From Thermaceae bacterium (GTDB taxonomy: Bacteria > Deinococcota > Deinococci > Deinococcales > Marinithermaceae): DNA of 45,110 bases. The stretch covers positions 1 to 45,110 of the forward strand of contig JALSIA010000201.1 of the NCBI GenBank assembly GCA_026981865.1, given 5' to 3'. Numbering within the stretch: the stretch's first letter is position 1; each line of letters starts with the position of its first letter. A model generated the notes under the pieces. It was given only the letters and a program-made list of their open reading frames with translations, had not been told where the DNA came from and did no database searches. The translations under genes and the position numbers were made by a program. Shown piece by piece: positions 7,711 to 16,768 of this stretch.

Positions 7711-9081
7711 ATGGACAAAAATCGCACCCTAAACCCTCCCCTTCCGGAATCTTCCTCCACGGGGTCCGGATCGGCTCCGACCACGGGTGCCTTCCCCGCC
7801 ACGGCGCCCTACCGCCCCAGCGGCTCCGCCTGGAAGTCCGCGCTCGCCCTGCTTCTCGTGGGCGGCACGCTGACCGCCTGCGGTGGCCTGGGGGCGCGCG
7901 CCAAGTACCGCGGTCCTTTCGGGCGGTACGAGGCCACGCACCTGCTGCGCCGGGCCGCGGCCCGCGGCAACGCCGACGAGGCCGACGACCTGGCCGCGAT
8001 GGGGCTCGAGCGCGCCGTCGACGCCCTGCTCGACACCCCCGACCTGCCAACCGAACAGGAGCCCGCGTACTTCGATGACGCCAACTACGTGCACGAGTGG
8101 GTCAACCACTGGCTCACCACCCGGACGCCGCTGGCAGAGCGCCTGACCCTCTTCTGGCACGGGCACTTCACGACCGAGGCCTCCAAGACCGGGGCCTGGA
8201 ACACCTACCACAAGATCAACAAGCTGCGCGAGCTCAGCCTCTCCTCGTTCCGCGACCTCCTCTACATGATCGCCGAGGATCCGGCGATGCTCATCTACCT
8301 CGACAACGACGACAGCACCAAGGAGCACCCCAACGAGAACTGGGCCCGGGAGCTGATGGAGCTCTTCACCCTGGGCGAAGGGCACTACACCGAGAAGGAC
8401 ATCCAGGAGATCGCGCGCGCCTTCACCGGTTGGCGCGTCAGCTACGAAGACGGCCACCATTACTTCCTCTTCTACGGCGAGGTGCACGACTTCGAACCCA
8501 AGACCATCCTCGGCCGGAGGGTGCACAACACCTTCAACCCGCTCTTCGAGGGCTACGAGGTCCTCGACATCCTCCTCGCCAAGGACCAGACCTACCGCTT
8601 CGTCGCCAGCAAGCTCCTCAAGTACTTTTTCCACCCCGAACCCACCCAGGAAATGGTCAACGTCGGCGCCGACGTGCTGAAAGGCGGCACCGTGCGCGAC
8701 TTCCTCAAGTGGCTCTTCATGCACCCTGAGTTCTACGCCGAGGGCACCCGCAACGCGCTCGTAAAGAGCCCCCTCGAGTACGCCGTGGGCCTCCTCTACG
8801 CCGCCGGCAAGCGCGAGGTGCCCATGGACGGCGACCTTTCCTACTGGCTGCGCGCCCGCCTGGACCAGGACCCCTACAACCCGCCCGACGTCTCGGGCTG
8901 GCCGCTGGCCAACACCGACTGGCTCCCCGACGCCTCGTTGCTGCAGCGCCTCAAGTTCATCGACTTCGCCACCCAGCCCCCCGACAGCGGACCCCCGCCG
9001 GGGCCGATCGACTACTCGATCTTCATGGACGGAGCCGTCAATCCGCTCAGCCTGGTTGCGCCCGAAGCGCAGCTGCTCTAG
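7711..9081 (+). CDS. DUF1800 family protein
   Basis: A 456-residue protein of the DUF1800 family, usually found next to a DUF1501 protein as here; function unknown. The N terminus is odd: a Ser/Pro/Thr-rich stretch of about 45 residues precedes the hydrophobic segment LALLLVGGTLTAC, which ends in a lipobox-like cysteine near residue 61, so it may be a late-start lipoprotein or a membrane-anchored protein. The conserved core includes LFWHGHFTT, NENWARELMELFTLGEGHYTE, FTGWR and DVSGWP, all hallmarks of the family. ATG 7711 has a TACCAT box 5 bp upstream, consistent with leaderless initiation. It forms an operon with the gene starting 8 bases downstream. Confidence 0.88.
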   Translation: MDKNRTLNPPLPESSSTGSGSAPTTGAFPATAPYRPSGSAWKSALALLLVGGTLTACGGLGARAKYRGPFGRYEATHLLRRAAARGNADEADDLAAMGLERAVDALLDTPDLPTEQEPAYFDDANYVHEWVNHWLTTRTPLAERLTLFWHGHFTTEASKTGAWNTYHKINKLRELSLSSFRDLLYMIAEDPAMLIYLDNDDSTKEHPNENWARELMELFTLGEGHYTEKDIQEIARAFTGWRVSYEDGHHYFLFYGEVHDFEPKTILGRRVHNTFNPLFEGYEVLDILLAKDQTYRFVASKLLKYFFHPEPTQEMVNVGADVLKGGTVRDFLKWLFMHPEFYAEGTRNALVKSPLEYAVGLLYAAGKREVPMDGDLSYWLRARLDQDPYNPPDVSGWPLANTDWLPDASLLQRLKFIDFATQPPDSGPPPGPIDYSIFMDGAVNPLSLVAPEAQLL

Positions 9082-9089
9082 GAGGGAAC

Positions 9090-10295
9090 ATGAACCGTCG
9101 GAGTTTCATTAAACGCAGTCTGTTCACCCTCGCCGCCACCGGGATGGTGCCCTCGCTGTTCAGCCGCACCGCCCTGGCCGCGGGGGGCAACGGCAAGATC
9201 CTGGTGCTTTACCACCTCTTCGGGGGCAACGACGCGGTCAACACCCTGATCCCCTACAACCAGCCCGAGTACGCGGCCTACCGCCCCGACATCGCCATCC
9301 CCGCCGCAAACGTCCTCGACCTGGGCGCCCCGGGGATGACCCTGGGGCTGCACCCCGCCATGCAGCCCATGGTGGATAACCTCTGGAACAACGGCCAGCT
9401 GGCCCTGATCAGCCAGGTGGGCTACCCCAACCACAACCGCAGCCACTTCGTCTCCACCGCCATTTGGAACACCGGGGACCCCGAGCGCCCCAACAAGACC
9501 GGATGGCTTGGGGGCTACATCGACGAGCAGAACGACCCCTTCTGCGCGACCAACTTTGGCTCCACCCTGCCCCGCGCACTCCGCGGCGTGCACACCTCGG
9601 GGCTGAGCATCGAGAGCATCGGCGGCTTTGGCCTGGGGAGCAGCGACTGGGAGCAGCAGTTGCAAAGCGAGCTGCAGCGCCAGATCCAACAGACCCGCAG
9701 CGGCACCGCCGAGGAGGTGCGCCGCGCCATGGACCACATGCTGCGCAGCGTCGACAAGGTGCGCGGCGCCCAGGCCGCGGAGTTCGCCCCGGCCACGACC
9801 TTCCCCAACAGCAGCTACGGCCGCCGCTTCCGCGACATCGCCCGCTTGATCAAGTACGACTTCCCCTCCCAGGTCTATTACGCCTCCTCGGGCGGATTCG
9901 ACACCCACTCGGGCCAGGGCGGGGTCCAGGGCACCCAGGCCAACCTGCTGGCGGGCCTGTCGGAGGCGCTCTCGGCCTTCCGCCAGGAGATGATCCTCCA
10001 GGGCAAGTGGAACGACGTGATGGTCATGGTCTTCAGCGAGTTCGGCCGCCGCGCCAAGCAGAACGCCTCGGCGGGCACCGACCACGGCAAGGGCGGGGTA
10101 ATGTTCGTCAGCGGCGGCTCCGTCCAGGGCGGCGTCTACGGCGGCGAGCCCAACCTCGCCGAGGAGGCCCTCGACAAGGGCGACCTGCCGGTGAAGGTCG
10201 ACTTCCGCAGCGTCTACGCCGCGGGGGCTCAGTTCATCGGGGCCAATCCCGCGGAACTGGTCGGCCCGGAGTTCACCCCCATCAACCTGGTCTGA
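9090..10295 (+). CDS. DUF1501 family secreted protein
   Basis: A 401-residue protein with a Tat-like signal (NRRSFIKR, then a hydrophobic stretch ending near ALAA), so probably exported folded. The family resembles alkaline-phosphatase/sulfatase-type folds and is paired with DUF1800 across many phyla; its reaction is unknown. Typical blocks are LFGGNDAVNTLIPY, HPAMQPM, GGFDTH and MVFSEFGRR with DHGKGG. The ATG follows AGGAGGG. The gene ends just before a 34-bp palindrome shared with the convergent ferredoxin gene. Confidence 0.9.
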   Translation: MNRRSFIKRSLFTLAATGMVPSLFSRTALAAGGNGKILVLYHLFGGNDAVNTLIPYNQPEYAAYRPDIAIPAANVLDLGAPGMTLGLHPAMQPMVDNLWNNGQLALISQVGYPNHNRSHFVSTAIWNTGDPERPNKTGWLGGYIDEQNDPFCATNFGSTLPRALRGVHTSGLSIESIGGFGLGSSDWEQQLQSELQRQIQQTRSGTAEEVRRAMDHMLRSVDKVRGAQAAEFAPATTFPNSSYGRRFRDIARLIKYDFPSQVYYASSGGFDTHSGQGGVQGTQANLLAGLSEALSAFRQEMILQGKWNDVMVMVFSEFGRRAKQNASAGTDHGKGGVMFVSGGSVQGGVYGGEPNLAEEALDKGDLPVKVDFRSVYAAGAQFIGANPAELVGPEFTPINLV

Positions 10296-10308
10296 GGGGG
10301 GCGCGCTC

Positions 10309-10346
10309 AAAAAGGACCGCCCCGCGCGTACGCGCGGGGCGGTCCT
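10309..10346 (-). terminator. 34-bp palindromic terminator between convergent genes
   Basis: A perfect palindrome (10313-10346, arms AGGACCGCCCCGCGCG plus central TA). On the minus strand it is followed by TTTT, a good intrinsic terminator for the ferredoxin gene; on the plus strand no T-run follows, but it may also end the DUF1501 transcript. Confidence 0.8.
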
Positions 10347-10359
10347 CCCGCATTGGCGA

Positions 10360-10608
10360 CTACTTCAAGCCGGCCAGTTTGTAGTTCAGGTCGATGTAGC
10401 TCTTCCACTGCTCGGGCACGTCTTCCTCGGGGAAGATGGCCGAGACCGGGCAGGCGGGAACACAGGCGCCGCAGTCGATGCATTCTTCGGGATGGATGTA
10501 CAGCATGTCGTACTCGGCGGGCGCCTCGTAAATGCACTCGACGGGGCAGACCTCTACGCAGGCCTTGTCTTTGACGCCAACACAGGGTTCACAGATGATA
10601 TGGGCCAT
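10360..10608 (-). CDS. fdx: Seven-iron ferredoxin ([3Fe-4S][4Fe-4S])
   Basis: An 82-residue cytoplasmic electron carrier closely resembling Thermus thermophilus ferredoxin. By that comparison Cys9, Cys17 and Cys53 bind the 3Fe cluster and Cys21, Cys43, Cys46 and Cys49 the 4Fe cluster; the C-terminal segment VPEQWKSYI...KLAGL is also shared. Cys6 and Cys25 are extra. The start ATG has GGAGGTGCGGT upstream. Monocistronic, with a likely TACAAT promoter and a U-tract terminator. Confidence 0.96.
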   Translation of the reverse strand: MAHIICEPCVGVKDKACVEVCPVECIYEAPAEYDMLYIHPEECIDCGACVPACPVSAIFPEEDVPEQWKSYIDLNYKLAGLK

Positions 10609-10652
10609 ACCGCACCTCCTTTCGGCGGCCCACCGCGGGCGCGCCTGGGTCT

Positions 10653-10658
10653 ATTGTA
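10653..10658 (-). promoter_or_regulatory. -10 box of the ferredoxin gene
   Basis: TACAAT on the minus strand, 44 bases before the ATG; no convincing -35. Confidence 0.4.
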
Positions 10659-10682
10659 AACGATGACCCGTGACGGATAGCC

Positions 10683-11234
10683 CTAAACCGTGAGGCGGCC
10701 GAACCCCATCAACTGAAAGAAGCGCTCGCGGGTGATCACGCCCAGCACCTCGCCGTTTTGCACCACGAAGACGACGGGACTCTTCCAGAAAAGCGCCGAG
10801 AGCTCGCTCACGGCAACGTCGGCGGGCACCACCGGCGCCTGCTCCCAGGGAACCATGTGGTCTTCGAGGCCGAGGACGCCCTGGGGTTCGCCGGCCTCGG
10901 TGAGCACGGCCAGACGACCCTCGAACGACTCCACCTGCTCGATCGTTGGCAGCGGGCGCGCCACCTTGCCGGCCGAAGGCGGGGCCACCAGGCCCGCGGT
11001 GAGCAGGGTGGTGCAGGGGACCCGTACGGCGCGCTTGGCCGCCCAGAGTGCGAAGGTGAAGGCGAAGACGAAGGCGATCCCCTCAAGCACGCCCCACACG
11101 TTGAAGCCTTCCCAACCGAAACGCCCCTGACCCTTGAACAGGGCGTGCAGCACGAAGGCCACCAGCAGCCCCGCGGCCAGCGCCGCGAGGTAGGCGATGG
11201 CCCCCGCCCAGCGCAGTTCACGAACCGTTCGCAC
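10683..11234 (-). CDS. Membrane protein with a CBS-like C-terminal domain
   Basis: A roughly 183-residue protein with two predicted membrane helices (AIAYLAALAAGLLVAFVLHA and GVLEGIAFVFAFTFALWAA) followed by a soluble domain. Its last 30 residues (VVFVVQNGEVLGVITRERFFQLMG) resemble the end of a CBS motif, so it may sense a nucleotide ligand at the membrane. GTG 11234 is preferred because GGGGGAGG lies 6 bases upstream; the ATG at 11240 directly abuts that Shine-Dalgarno sequence. It overlaps the 3' end of the nucleotidyltransferase gene by 17 bases, so the two are probably coupled. Function is not known. Confidence 0.7.
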   Translation of the reverse strand: MRTVRELRWAGAIAYLAALAAGLLVAFVLHALFKGQGRFGWEGFNVWGVLEGIAFVFAFTFALWAAKRAVRVPCTTLLTAGLVAPPSAGKVARPLPTIEQVESFEGRLAVLTEAGEPQGVLGLEDHMVPWEQAPVVPADVAVSELSALFWKSPVVFVVQNGEVLGVITRERFFQLMGFGRLTV

Positions 11235-11964
11235 GCGCATCCTCCCCCTCGAACCAGCGGATGTCCTCTTCGCTGTCGGCGTCAACGCCCACCTCGGCGT
11301 GGGTCGTGATCAGGGCCCGCATGGGCATCCCGAACAGCTGATCGGCCCGCCGTTCCACGTCGGCGATGGCGAGCCGACCCAGAAGCAGCTTGAGCAGCAC
11401 ACCCCAACCCACGGTCCCCGCGAGCGCCAGCGGTTTCTTGCGCAAGGCGACGATCTTGCGCGCCATCGGTAGCGCCCGCACGAAGAGGGCCTTGTCGAGC
11501 AGGATCAGGTTCCCCCCGGTGAAAACCCCGTCGCGGAGCCGGGCGTAGGTGCGGCGCATGCCCGGCCAGCGGGCCTCGACGGCGGCCTTGGGGACGATCG
11601 GGTAGACGAGCGCGGCCTCGGGGGCTCGCTCGAGCAGGTCCTGCACGGCCCCGGGCGTTATGAAGGGGTTGTCGCCGCTGGCGACGATCACCCGGGGACT
11701 CCGGGCCTCGGCCAGCCCCGATTCCAGGTTGGCCAGCAGGCTGCCCTGATCGGGCAGCACCGCGTCGGGCGCGGGCGTGAGCCCCTGCCCGGGCACCGGC
11801 CCCACGTAGACGATGCGGTCCACTTCCGGGGTGGCCCTCAGGGCCTCGAGCGTGAACTCCACCATCGGCCGTCCGCGCACGGGCACCAGGGTCTTGCTCG
11901 GCACCCCGTACCGGGCCGCCAGGGGGTCTTCGGGCGAACCGCCCGCAAGCACGATTGCGTCCAC
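11218..11964 (-). CDS. MobA-like nucleotidyltransferase
   Basis: A 248-residue GT-A fold NTP transferase. The N-terminal AIVLAGG pocket followed by SKTLVPVRGRPMVEF is typical of enzymes that join NTPs to sugars, molybdopterin or similar acceptors; VASGDNPFI contains the metal-binding Asp. The acceptor cannot be told. The start is GTG with a TATCGT box 7 bp upstream (leaderless). It is followed by the overlapping membrane CBS-like gene. Confidence 0.82.
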   Translation of the reverse strand: MDAIVLAGGSPEDPLAARYGVPSKTLVPVRGRPMVEFTLEALRATPEVDRIVYVGPVPGQGLTPAPDAVLPDQGSLLANLESGLAEARSPRVIVASGDNPFITPGAVQDLLERAPEAALVYPIVPKAAVEARWPGMRRTYARLRDGVFTGGNLILLDKALFVRALPMARKIVALRKKPLALAGTVGWGVLLKLLLGRLAIADVERRADQLFGMPMRALITTHAEVGVDADSEEDIRWFEGEDARANGS

Positions 11965-11979
11965 AAAGCCTACGATAAC

Positions 11980-12010
11980 ACCCCCGCCGCGCAGGCCGCG
12001 CGGCGGGGGT
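11980..12010 (-). terminator. GC-rich hairpin after the PEGA gene
   Basis: A 13-bp perfect stem (ACCCCCGCCGCGC with its complement) around a 5-base loop, between the PEGA-gene stop and the nucleotidyltransferase start, both on the minus strand. No T-run; terminator role inferred. Confidence 0.5.
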
Positions 12011-12024
12011 CGAGGCGCGGAGGG

Positions 12025-13443
12025 TCAGCGGATGCGCTGCAGCCGCACCACGAACTTGTGGTAGCCGCCCGGCTCGAGGCGAACCGTCTCTACGTAGACG
12101 TGGTACCCCGGGGCGAGGACGACGAGTTCGCGGTTGCCCGGCGAAACCTTGGCGACCAGGCGGCCGTTCTTGGTCTTGCCCAGGAAGTAGCCGTCGAGGA
12201 AGACCTGGGCGTCGACGTTGACGCTGAGGTCGAGGGTCGCCTTCGCCGCGGTCAGGCGGGCGAAGACCCGCGTGGTCGCGCCGGGGTCGACGCGGACCCG
12301 GGCCCGGTAGCTCGTGTAACCGTCCATGCGGACCTCGACGTCGTGCATCCCGGCCTCGAGCTCCATCAGCAGGCGCGTGCGTCCGCGGTAGACGCCGTCC
12401 ACGTAGACCTCGGCGCCGTTGGGGGTGGAGGTCACCTCGAGCGTGCCCGTGCGCACGACGGCCACCAGCCGCGGGCTCAGGCGGGTGGTCTGCCCGGCGC
12501 GCACCTGGACGCGGGCGCGGTAGGGCTCGTAGCCCTCGAGGCGCAGTTCCACGTCGTGCGTTCCCTCGTCCAACGCCAGCTGGACCGGGGTGCGGCCGAC
12601 CGGGTCGCCGTCGACGTAGACCTGGGCCCCCTGCGGCGAGGAGTCGACGAACAGCGTTCCGGTCCGCACCGTACGCACCAGCCGCGGGCTGAGGCGGGTG
12701 GTCTGCCCGGCGCGCACCTGGACGCGGGCGCGGTAGGGCTCGTAGCCCTCGAGGCGCAGTTCCACGTCGTGCATGCCCGGCCGCAGCTCGAGCACCAGCG
12801 GCGTTCGGCCGCGGTAGGCGCCGTCGATGAAGACCTTGGCGCCGCCGGGGCTGGACTCGATCGCCAGGGTGCCCGTCGCCGGAGGCGGCGGCGCGCGGCG
12901 CCCCACGTAGTAGCGGATCGCGTCGGTGGCCCACTCGCGGTTGGGTACGGGGCGCACGATGATCGAGAGCGTCTGCGAGAGGTTGCGCAGCCCCTTCAGG
13001 TTCACGCGCCCGCTCTTCACGTCGGCGATCTCGCCGAGCGAGAGCGGCCGCAGCGAAGCCAGCGCCAGCACGTAGTTTTCACCTTCGGGGCCGGTAATGG
13101 TGAACTCGTAGCGGGCGCCCTTGGGCGGGTAGGTGCGGGCCTCGCCGGCGCGCAGTCGGTTGTTGCGGTCGTAAGCGTTGGGCAGGATCAGGTCGACGCT
13201 GCCGTCGGCGTTGACGTTGAACAGGTAAACGTAGGCGTCGCGGTTCACCTCGACGCCGATACGGATGGGCTCACCCATCTTGTATACGGCGTTGCCACTC
13301 CGTCCCGGGTCCTTGTCCACCCAGACGGTGACGGTGAGGTCGCCCGGGGTGGGGTTGACGATGATGCCCTGGGGCGAGATTGTCGCCTGGGCCATCGCCG
13401 CCCCGGCCAGCGACCAAAGCAGCAGGGATAGCCATCTGCGCAT
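12025..13443 (-). CDS. Secreted DUF4384/PEGA-repeat protein
   Basis: A 472-residue exported protein with a Sec signal (about residues 1-19, ending GAAMAQA). Residues 40-165 look like a DUF4384 domain (GEPIRIGVEVNRDAYVYLFN, then ADGSVDLILPN). Four PEGA-type beta modules of about 70 residues follow; the first three carry the diagnostic VYVDG...GRTP...GxHDVELRLEGY pattern and the fourth is divergent. PEGA domains usually occur in surface or sensor-associated proteins of unknown ligand. Modules 1 and 2 share a nearly identical 97-bp DNA segment. ATG 13443 has GGAGG 8 bases upstream; the frame is open earlier but without protein-like sequence. Confidence 0.88.
   Translation of the reverse strand: MRRWLSLLLWSLAGAAMAQATISPQGIIVNPTPGDLTVTVWVDKDPGRSGNAVYKMGEPIRIGVEVNRDAYVYLFNVNADGSVDLILPNAYDRNNRLRAGEARTYPPKGARYEFTITGPEGENYVLALASLRPLSLGEIADVKSGRVNLKGLRNLSQTLSIIVRPVPNREWATDAIRYYVGRRAPPPPATGTLAIESSPGGAKVFIDGAYRGRTPLVLELRPGMHDVELRLEGYEPYRARVQVRAGQTTRLSPRLVRTVRTGTLFVDSSPQGAQVYVDGDPVGRTPVQLALDEGTHDVELRLEGYEPYRARVQVRAGQTTRLSPRLVAVVRTGTLEVTSTPNGAEVYVDGVYRGRTRLLMELEAGMHDVEVRMDGYTSYRARVRVDPGATTRVFARLTAAKATLDLSVNVDAQVFLDGYFLGKTKNGRLVAKVSPGNRELVVLAPGYHVYVETVRLEPGGYHKFVVRLQRIR
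12463..12559 (-). repeat. 97-bp direct repeat, copy 1 (PEGA module)
   Basis: Differs from 12676-12772 by a single base (C/G at 12478). The copies lie 213 bp (71 codons) apart in register with the PEGA module, which points to recent duplication or gene conversion. Confidence 0.9.
12676..12772 (-). repeat. 97-bp direct repeat, copy 2 (PEGA module)
   Basis: Partner of 12463-12559, encoding the same end of a PEGA module (HDVELRLEGYEPYRARVQVR and onward). Confidence 0.9.
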
Positions 13444-13534
13444 ATGCTTCACCTCCGCCTTCAGCCTAACCCGCGCCCTCACGAGAAGATGTAAACGAGG
13501 TGTAATAAACTTTAATTTTTCTCTCTTGCGGTGT

Positions 13535-14485
13535 TTAGGCTTCCCGAACCGCACCCATCTGGCGGAAACGGCGGTAGCGGTCCTCGAGCAGCTCCTCGGG
13601 CGTGAGCCGCTCGAGCTCCGCGAGCTCTTCGGCCAGCGCCTCCGCCAGAGCCTGCATGGCGCGCTCGGGGTGGCGGTGCGCGCCGCCGCCCGGCTCCGGG
13701 ATGACCCGGTCGACCACCCCAAGCTCGCGCAGGTCGTGCGCGGTGAGCTTGAGGGCGTCGGCCGCCTGTTCCGCCTGCGCCGCGTCGCGCCAGAGGATGG
13801 CGGCGCACGACTCGGGACTGATGACCGAATACCAGGCGTTCTCCATGATGAGCACGCGGTTGCCCACGGCGATGGCCAGCGCCCCGCCCGAGCCCCCCTC
13901 GCCCAGGATGACCGCGACGGCCGGGACCCTGAGCCGGCCCATGCGCTGGATCGACTGGGCGATGACCCAGGCCTGGCCGCGCTCCTCGGCGGAGACCCCC
14001 GGGTAGGCGCCGGGGGTGTCGACCAGGCTGACGAAGGGGAAACCGAAGCGGTCGGCGAGGTCCATCATGCGCATGGCCTTGCGGTACCCCTCGGGGTGGG
14101 GCATGCCGAAGTTGCGGTGGATGTTCTCCTTGGTCGTCTTGCCCTTCTGGTGGCCCACGACGACGACGCTGCGCCCGTGGAAACGCGCCAGGCCGCCGAC
14201 GATGGCAGGGTCGTCCGCGAAGGCGCGGTCGCCGTGCAGCTCGACGAAGTCCTCGAAGACGTGCTGGACGATGTCGAGGGTGGTGGGCCGGCCGGGGGCG
14301 CGGGCCAGCTGCACCCGCTGCCAGCGGCTAAGGTTGGCGAAGGTCTCCTTCTGCAGCCGCTCGAGCTTCTGCTCCAGCAGCGCGATCTCGTCGCTTAGGT
14401 CGACGCCCTTCTCCTGGGCGTACTCCCGCAGCTCGCGGATGCGCGATTCCAGTTCGAGGATCGGCTGTTCAAACTCAAGCGCCAT
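13535..14485 (-). CDS. accA: Acetyl-CoA carboxylase carboxyltransferase subunit alpha
   Basis: A 316-residue subunit that, with AccD, moves the carboxyl group from carboxybiotin to acetyl-CoA in the first step of fatty-acid synthesis. The N-terminal coiled-coil region (1-50) and the carboxyltransferase core are standard, with [36 protein letters not shown] and [10 protein letters not shown]. The start overlaps the accD 3' end by 11 bases. It is the last gene of the minus-strand operon from 18049. Confidence 0.96.
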   Translation of the reverse strand: MALEFEQPILELESRIRELREYAQEKGVDLSDEIALLEQKLERLQKETFANLSRWQRVQLARAPGRPTTLDIVQHVFEDFVELHGDRAFADDPAIVGGLARFHGRSVVVVGHQKGKTTKENIHRNFGMPHPEGYRKAMRMMDLADRFGFPFVSLVDTPGAYPGVSAEERGQAWVIAQSIQRMGRLRVPAVAVILGEGGSGGALAIAVGNRVLIMENAWYSVISPESCAAILWRDAAQAEQAADALKLTAHDLRELGVVDRVIPEPGGGAHRHPERAMQALAEALAEELAELERLTPEELLEDRYRRFRQMGAVREA

Positions 14486-15335
14486 CGGCTTGGGCTCCTT
14501 CGGGGTGCAGGAGGCGGAGGATCCGCGCCAGCGTGGCCTTCAGCTCGGACCGCGGCACCACCCGGTCGAGCAGGCCGTGCTGAAGGAGGAACTCGGAACG
14601 CTGAAAACCCTCGGGGAGGTCCTGACGGATGGTCTGTTTGATGACGCGCGGCCCGGCAAAACCGATGAGCGCGCCCGGCTCGGCCAGGATCACGTCGGCG
14701 AGCGTGGCGAAACTGGCCGTTACGCCGCCGGTGGTGGGGTCGGTGAGGATGGAAACGTAGGGCAGGCGGCGCTCCCAGAGGCGGTCCAGCGCCATCGTGG
14801 TCTTGGCCATCTGCATCAGCGAGAGTGCGGCCTCCTGCATGCGCGCCCCGCCCGAAGCGGCGACGATCACCAGGGCGCGGCCCTCGCCCGCGGCCCGTTC
14901 GGCGCCGCGGGCGATCTCCTCGCCGACGACCGAACCCATCGAGCCCCCGGCGAAGGCGTAGTCCATGGCGAGCAGCAGCGCGGGGACGCGGCCCACGGTA
15001 CAGGTGCCGCCGTAGATGGCGTCGGGGCGGCCCGTCTTCTGCTGGTAGCGGGCCAGCCGCTCGGTGTAGGGCTCGGTGTCGCGGAAACGCAATGGATCTT
15101 CGGGCTGCACGTGGCCGGTCGTCGCCTCGAAGCTGCCCTCGTCGGCCAGCAGACGCACCCGCTCCACCACGCCCATGCGGAAGTGGTGCCCGCATTCGGG
15201 GCAGACCATCAGGTTGGCCTCGAGGTCCTTCTTGTAGATCTGCGCCTCGCAGGCGGGGCACTTGAGCCAGAGCTCGGGTACGTCGCGTCCGCCTCCCCGC
15301 GTCCGGCGGCGGCGGAACAGCCGGTCCAGGGCCAT
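14475..15335 (-). CDS. accD: Acetyl-CoA carboxylase carboxyltransferase subunit beta
   Basis: A 286-residue partner of AccA. The N-terminal zinc ribbon is intact with Cys26, Cys29, Cys45 and Cys48 (CPAC, CPEC). The crotonase-type core includes ASGGARMQE and [12 protein letters not shown]. Its ATG overlaps the bactofilin stop (TAATG), so translation is probably coupled. The biotin carboxylase and carrier genes are not in the window. Confidence 0.96.
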   Translation of the reverse strand: MALDRLFRRRRTRGGGRDVPELWLKCPACEAQIYKKDLEANLMVCPECGHHFRMGVVERVRLLADEGSFEATTGHVQPEDPLRFRDTEPYTERLARYQQKTGRPDAIYGGTCTVGRVPALLLAMDYAFAGGSMGSVVGEEIARGAERAAGEGRALVIVAASGGARMQEAALSLMQMAKTTMALDRLWERRLPYVSILTDPTTGGVTASFATLADVILAEPGALIGFAGPRVIKQTIRQDLPEGFQRSEFLLQHGLLDRVVPRSELKATLARILRLLHPEGAQADGA

Positions 15336-15772
15336 TAATCCTCCTTAGCGGGTGGCTGCTTGCCCTTGGGCGGGGTTTCTGAGGTGATCGTCGGAGGGAG
15401 CTGCTTGCCGTCGCCGGTCACGCTGCGCCCAACAAAGGTCGCGCCCGCTTCGATGTCGAGCGCCTTGGCCACGACGTCGCCCTCCACACGGGCGCGTTTG
15501 GTCAGGGTCAGTTTGCCGTCGGCGATGATCTTGGCCCGCACCTCGCCGTTGACCAGGATGTTGCGCGCCCGCACCTCTTCGCCCTCGATGCGGCCGCCCG
15601 GGGCGATCTCCAGATCGCCGTCGATGAGCAGGGAGCCGAGGATCACGCCGTCCACGCGGACCGGGCCCTTGGCCTTGATGTCGCCGTGGATCTGGGTGCC
15701 CGAGGCGACGAAGGTGGGGGCCTGGGAGGAACCGCCCGGCTTGGGTTGGGGGGAGGGTTTGCGACCGAACAT
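15335..15772 (-). CDS. Bactofilin
   Basis: A 145-residue cytoskeletal protein: a short Pro/Ser-rich N-terminal tail, a right-handed beta-helix core (about 22-120) with repeats such as [18 protein letters not shown] and [13 protein letters not shown], and a Pro/Lys-rich tail. Bactofilins polymerise without nucleotides on the membrane and often localise cell-wall enzymes; a Thermus bactofilin is structurally characterised. The gene directly upstream encodes an M23 peptidase with a membrane anchor, a pairing known elsewhere in cell-shape control, so the two products may work together. Confidence 0.93.
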   Translation of the reverse strand: MFGRKPSPQPKPGGSSQAPTFVASGTQIHGDIKAKGPVRVDGVILGSLLIDGDLEIAPGGRIEGEEVRARNILVNGEVRAKIIADGKLTLTKRARVEGDVVAKALDIEAGATFVGRSVTGDGKQLPPTITSETPPKGKQPPAKED

Positions 15773-15782
15773 AGTGTGTAGT

Positions 15783-16715
15783 TTACCGGTTTGCGTAGCT
15801 GGGGGCCTTGAGGTAGGGGACCGGGTTGACGGCCTTGCCCCAAACGAATACGGAGTAGTGGACGTGGGGGCCGCTGGAACGGCCGGTGCTGCCCACCTTG
15901 CCGATCACCTGGCCGCGCTCGACGGTCTGCCCGCGCTTCACCAGAATCTTGGACATGTGCCCGTAGAGGGTGCGGTAACCGTAGCCGTGGTCGATCTTGA
16001 CGTAGCGGCCGAAGATGTTCGACCAGCCGGCCTCGATCACCTTGCCCGGAGCGGTGGCGTAGATCGGGGTGCCGTACCAGGCGGGCAGGTCGAGGCCGTC
16101 GTGGAACTCGTAACCGCGGCCGAAGGGGTTGCGGCGGGTGCCGAATCCGGAGGCGATGTAGGTCTCGACCTTGAGGGGGTAGCCCACGGGCCGCGCCGCC
16201 TCCTTGGCTAGGGTTTCCTGCAGCGCCGGCTCGACCTCGCCGCCCAAGTCGCTCAGCAGCGTCTTGAGCCGGTCGGCGGTGAGGCTGTAGAGGTCCTCGG
16301 CGGAAAGCGGCCGACCGCCGCCGCCCTGGCCCTCGGAGGCGGGGGTGCGCCCGTTCACCGGCGTCAGCTCGAGCTTGGGCAGGCCGGCGCGTTCGCGCAA
16401 GCGGTTGATCTCGGACTCGAGGGTGTCCAGCTCCTCGAGCATCTTCGCCGCCTGGCCCGCCAGGTGCTCGTTGCGGTTGCGCTCGGCCGCGAGCTCGAGG
16501 CCCAGCTGCCGCGCCTGCTCGGAAAGGAGCTCGAGGCGCTGCTCGGTGTCGCGCAGAACGCTCACCTTGTAGTAGGCGTAACCGCTGGCCGCGGTCCAGG
16601 CCATGAGGATCAGGGCGGCCAGCAGGAGCGCCAGGGGCCGAAAGGAGACCACCAGGGGCTCGCGCCCCGTTCGGGTGATCAAGATGGTGTAACGCTCGTT
16701 TACCCGCCTCTTCAT
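15783..16715 (-). CDS. Membrane-anchored M23 family peptidase
   Basis: A 310-residue peptidoglycan endopeptidase-like protein: short cytoplasmic tail, one membrane helix (about 27-45), a periplasmic coiled coil (about 55-110), a linker, and an M23/LytM domain from about 185. The zinc site is intact (His205 and Asp209 in HDGLD, His286 in HVH) with His253 and His284 as catalytic partners, so it should be active. ATG 16715 is chosen because the conserved N terminus begins there; an in-frame ATG at 16772 overlaps the previous stop (ATGA) and would add 19 residues. It lies 10 bases upstream of the bactofilin gene. Confidence 0.92.
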   Translation of the reverse strand: MKRRVNERYTILITRTGREPLVVSFRPLALLLAALILMAWTAASGYAYYKVSVLRDTEQRLELLSEQARQLGLELAAERNRNEHLAGQAAKMLEELDTLESEINRLRERAGLPKLELTPVNGRTPASEGQGGGGRPLSAEDLYSLTADRLKTLLSDLGGEVEPALQETLAKEAARPVGYPLKVETYIASGFGTRRNPFGRGYEFHDGLDLPAWYGTPIYATAPGKVIEAGWSNIFGRYVKIDHGYGYRTLYGHMSKILVKRGQTVERGQVIGKVGSTGRSSGPHVHYSVFVWGKAVNPVPYLKAPSYANR

Positions 16716-16768
16716 ACCGCCCGTTTCTCCTTTGGTGGCGCGGTGGGGATGCACGGAAAAGCGAGGAA

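Noticed and set aside
12400-12900. CRISPR-like repeats
   Set aside because: The repeats are two long coding copies in register with PEGA modules, without spacers of uniform length.
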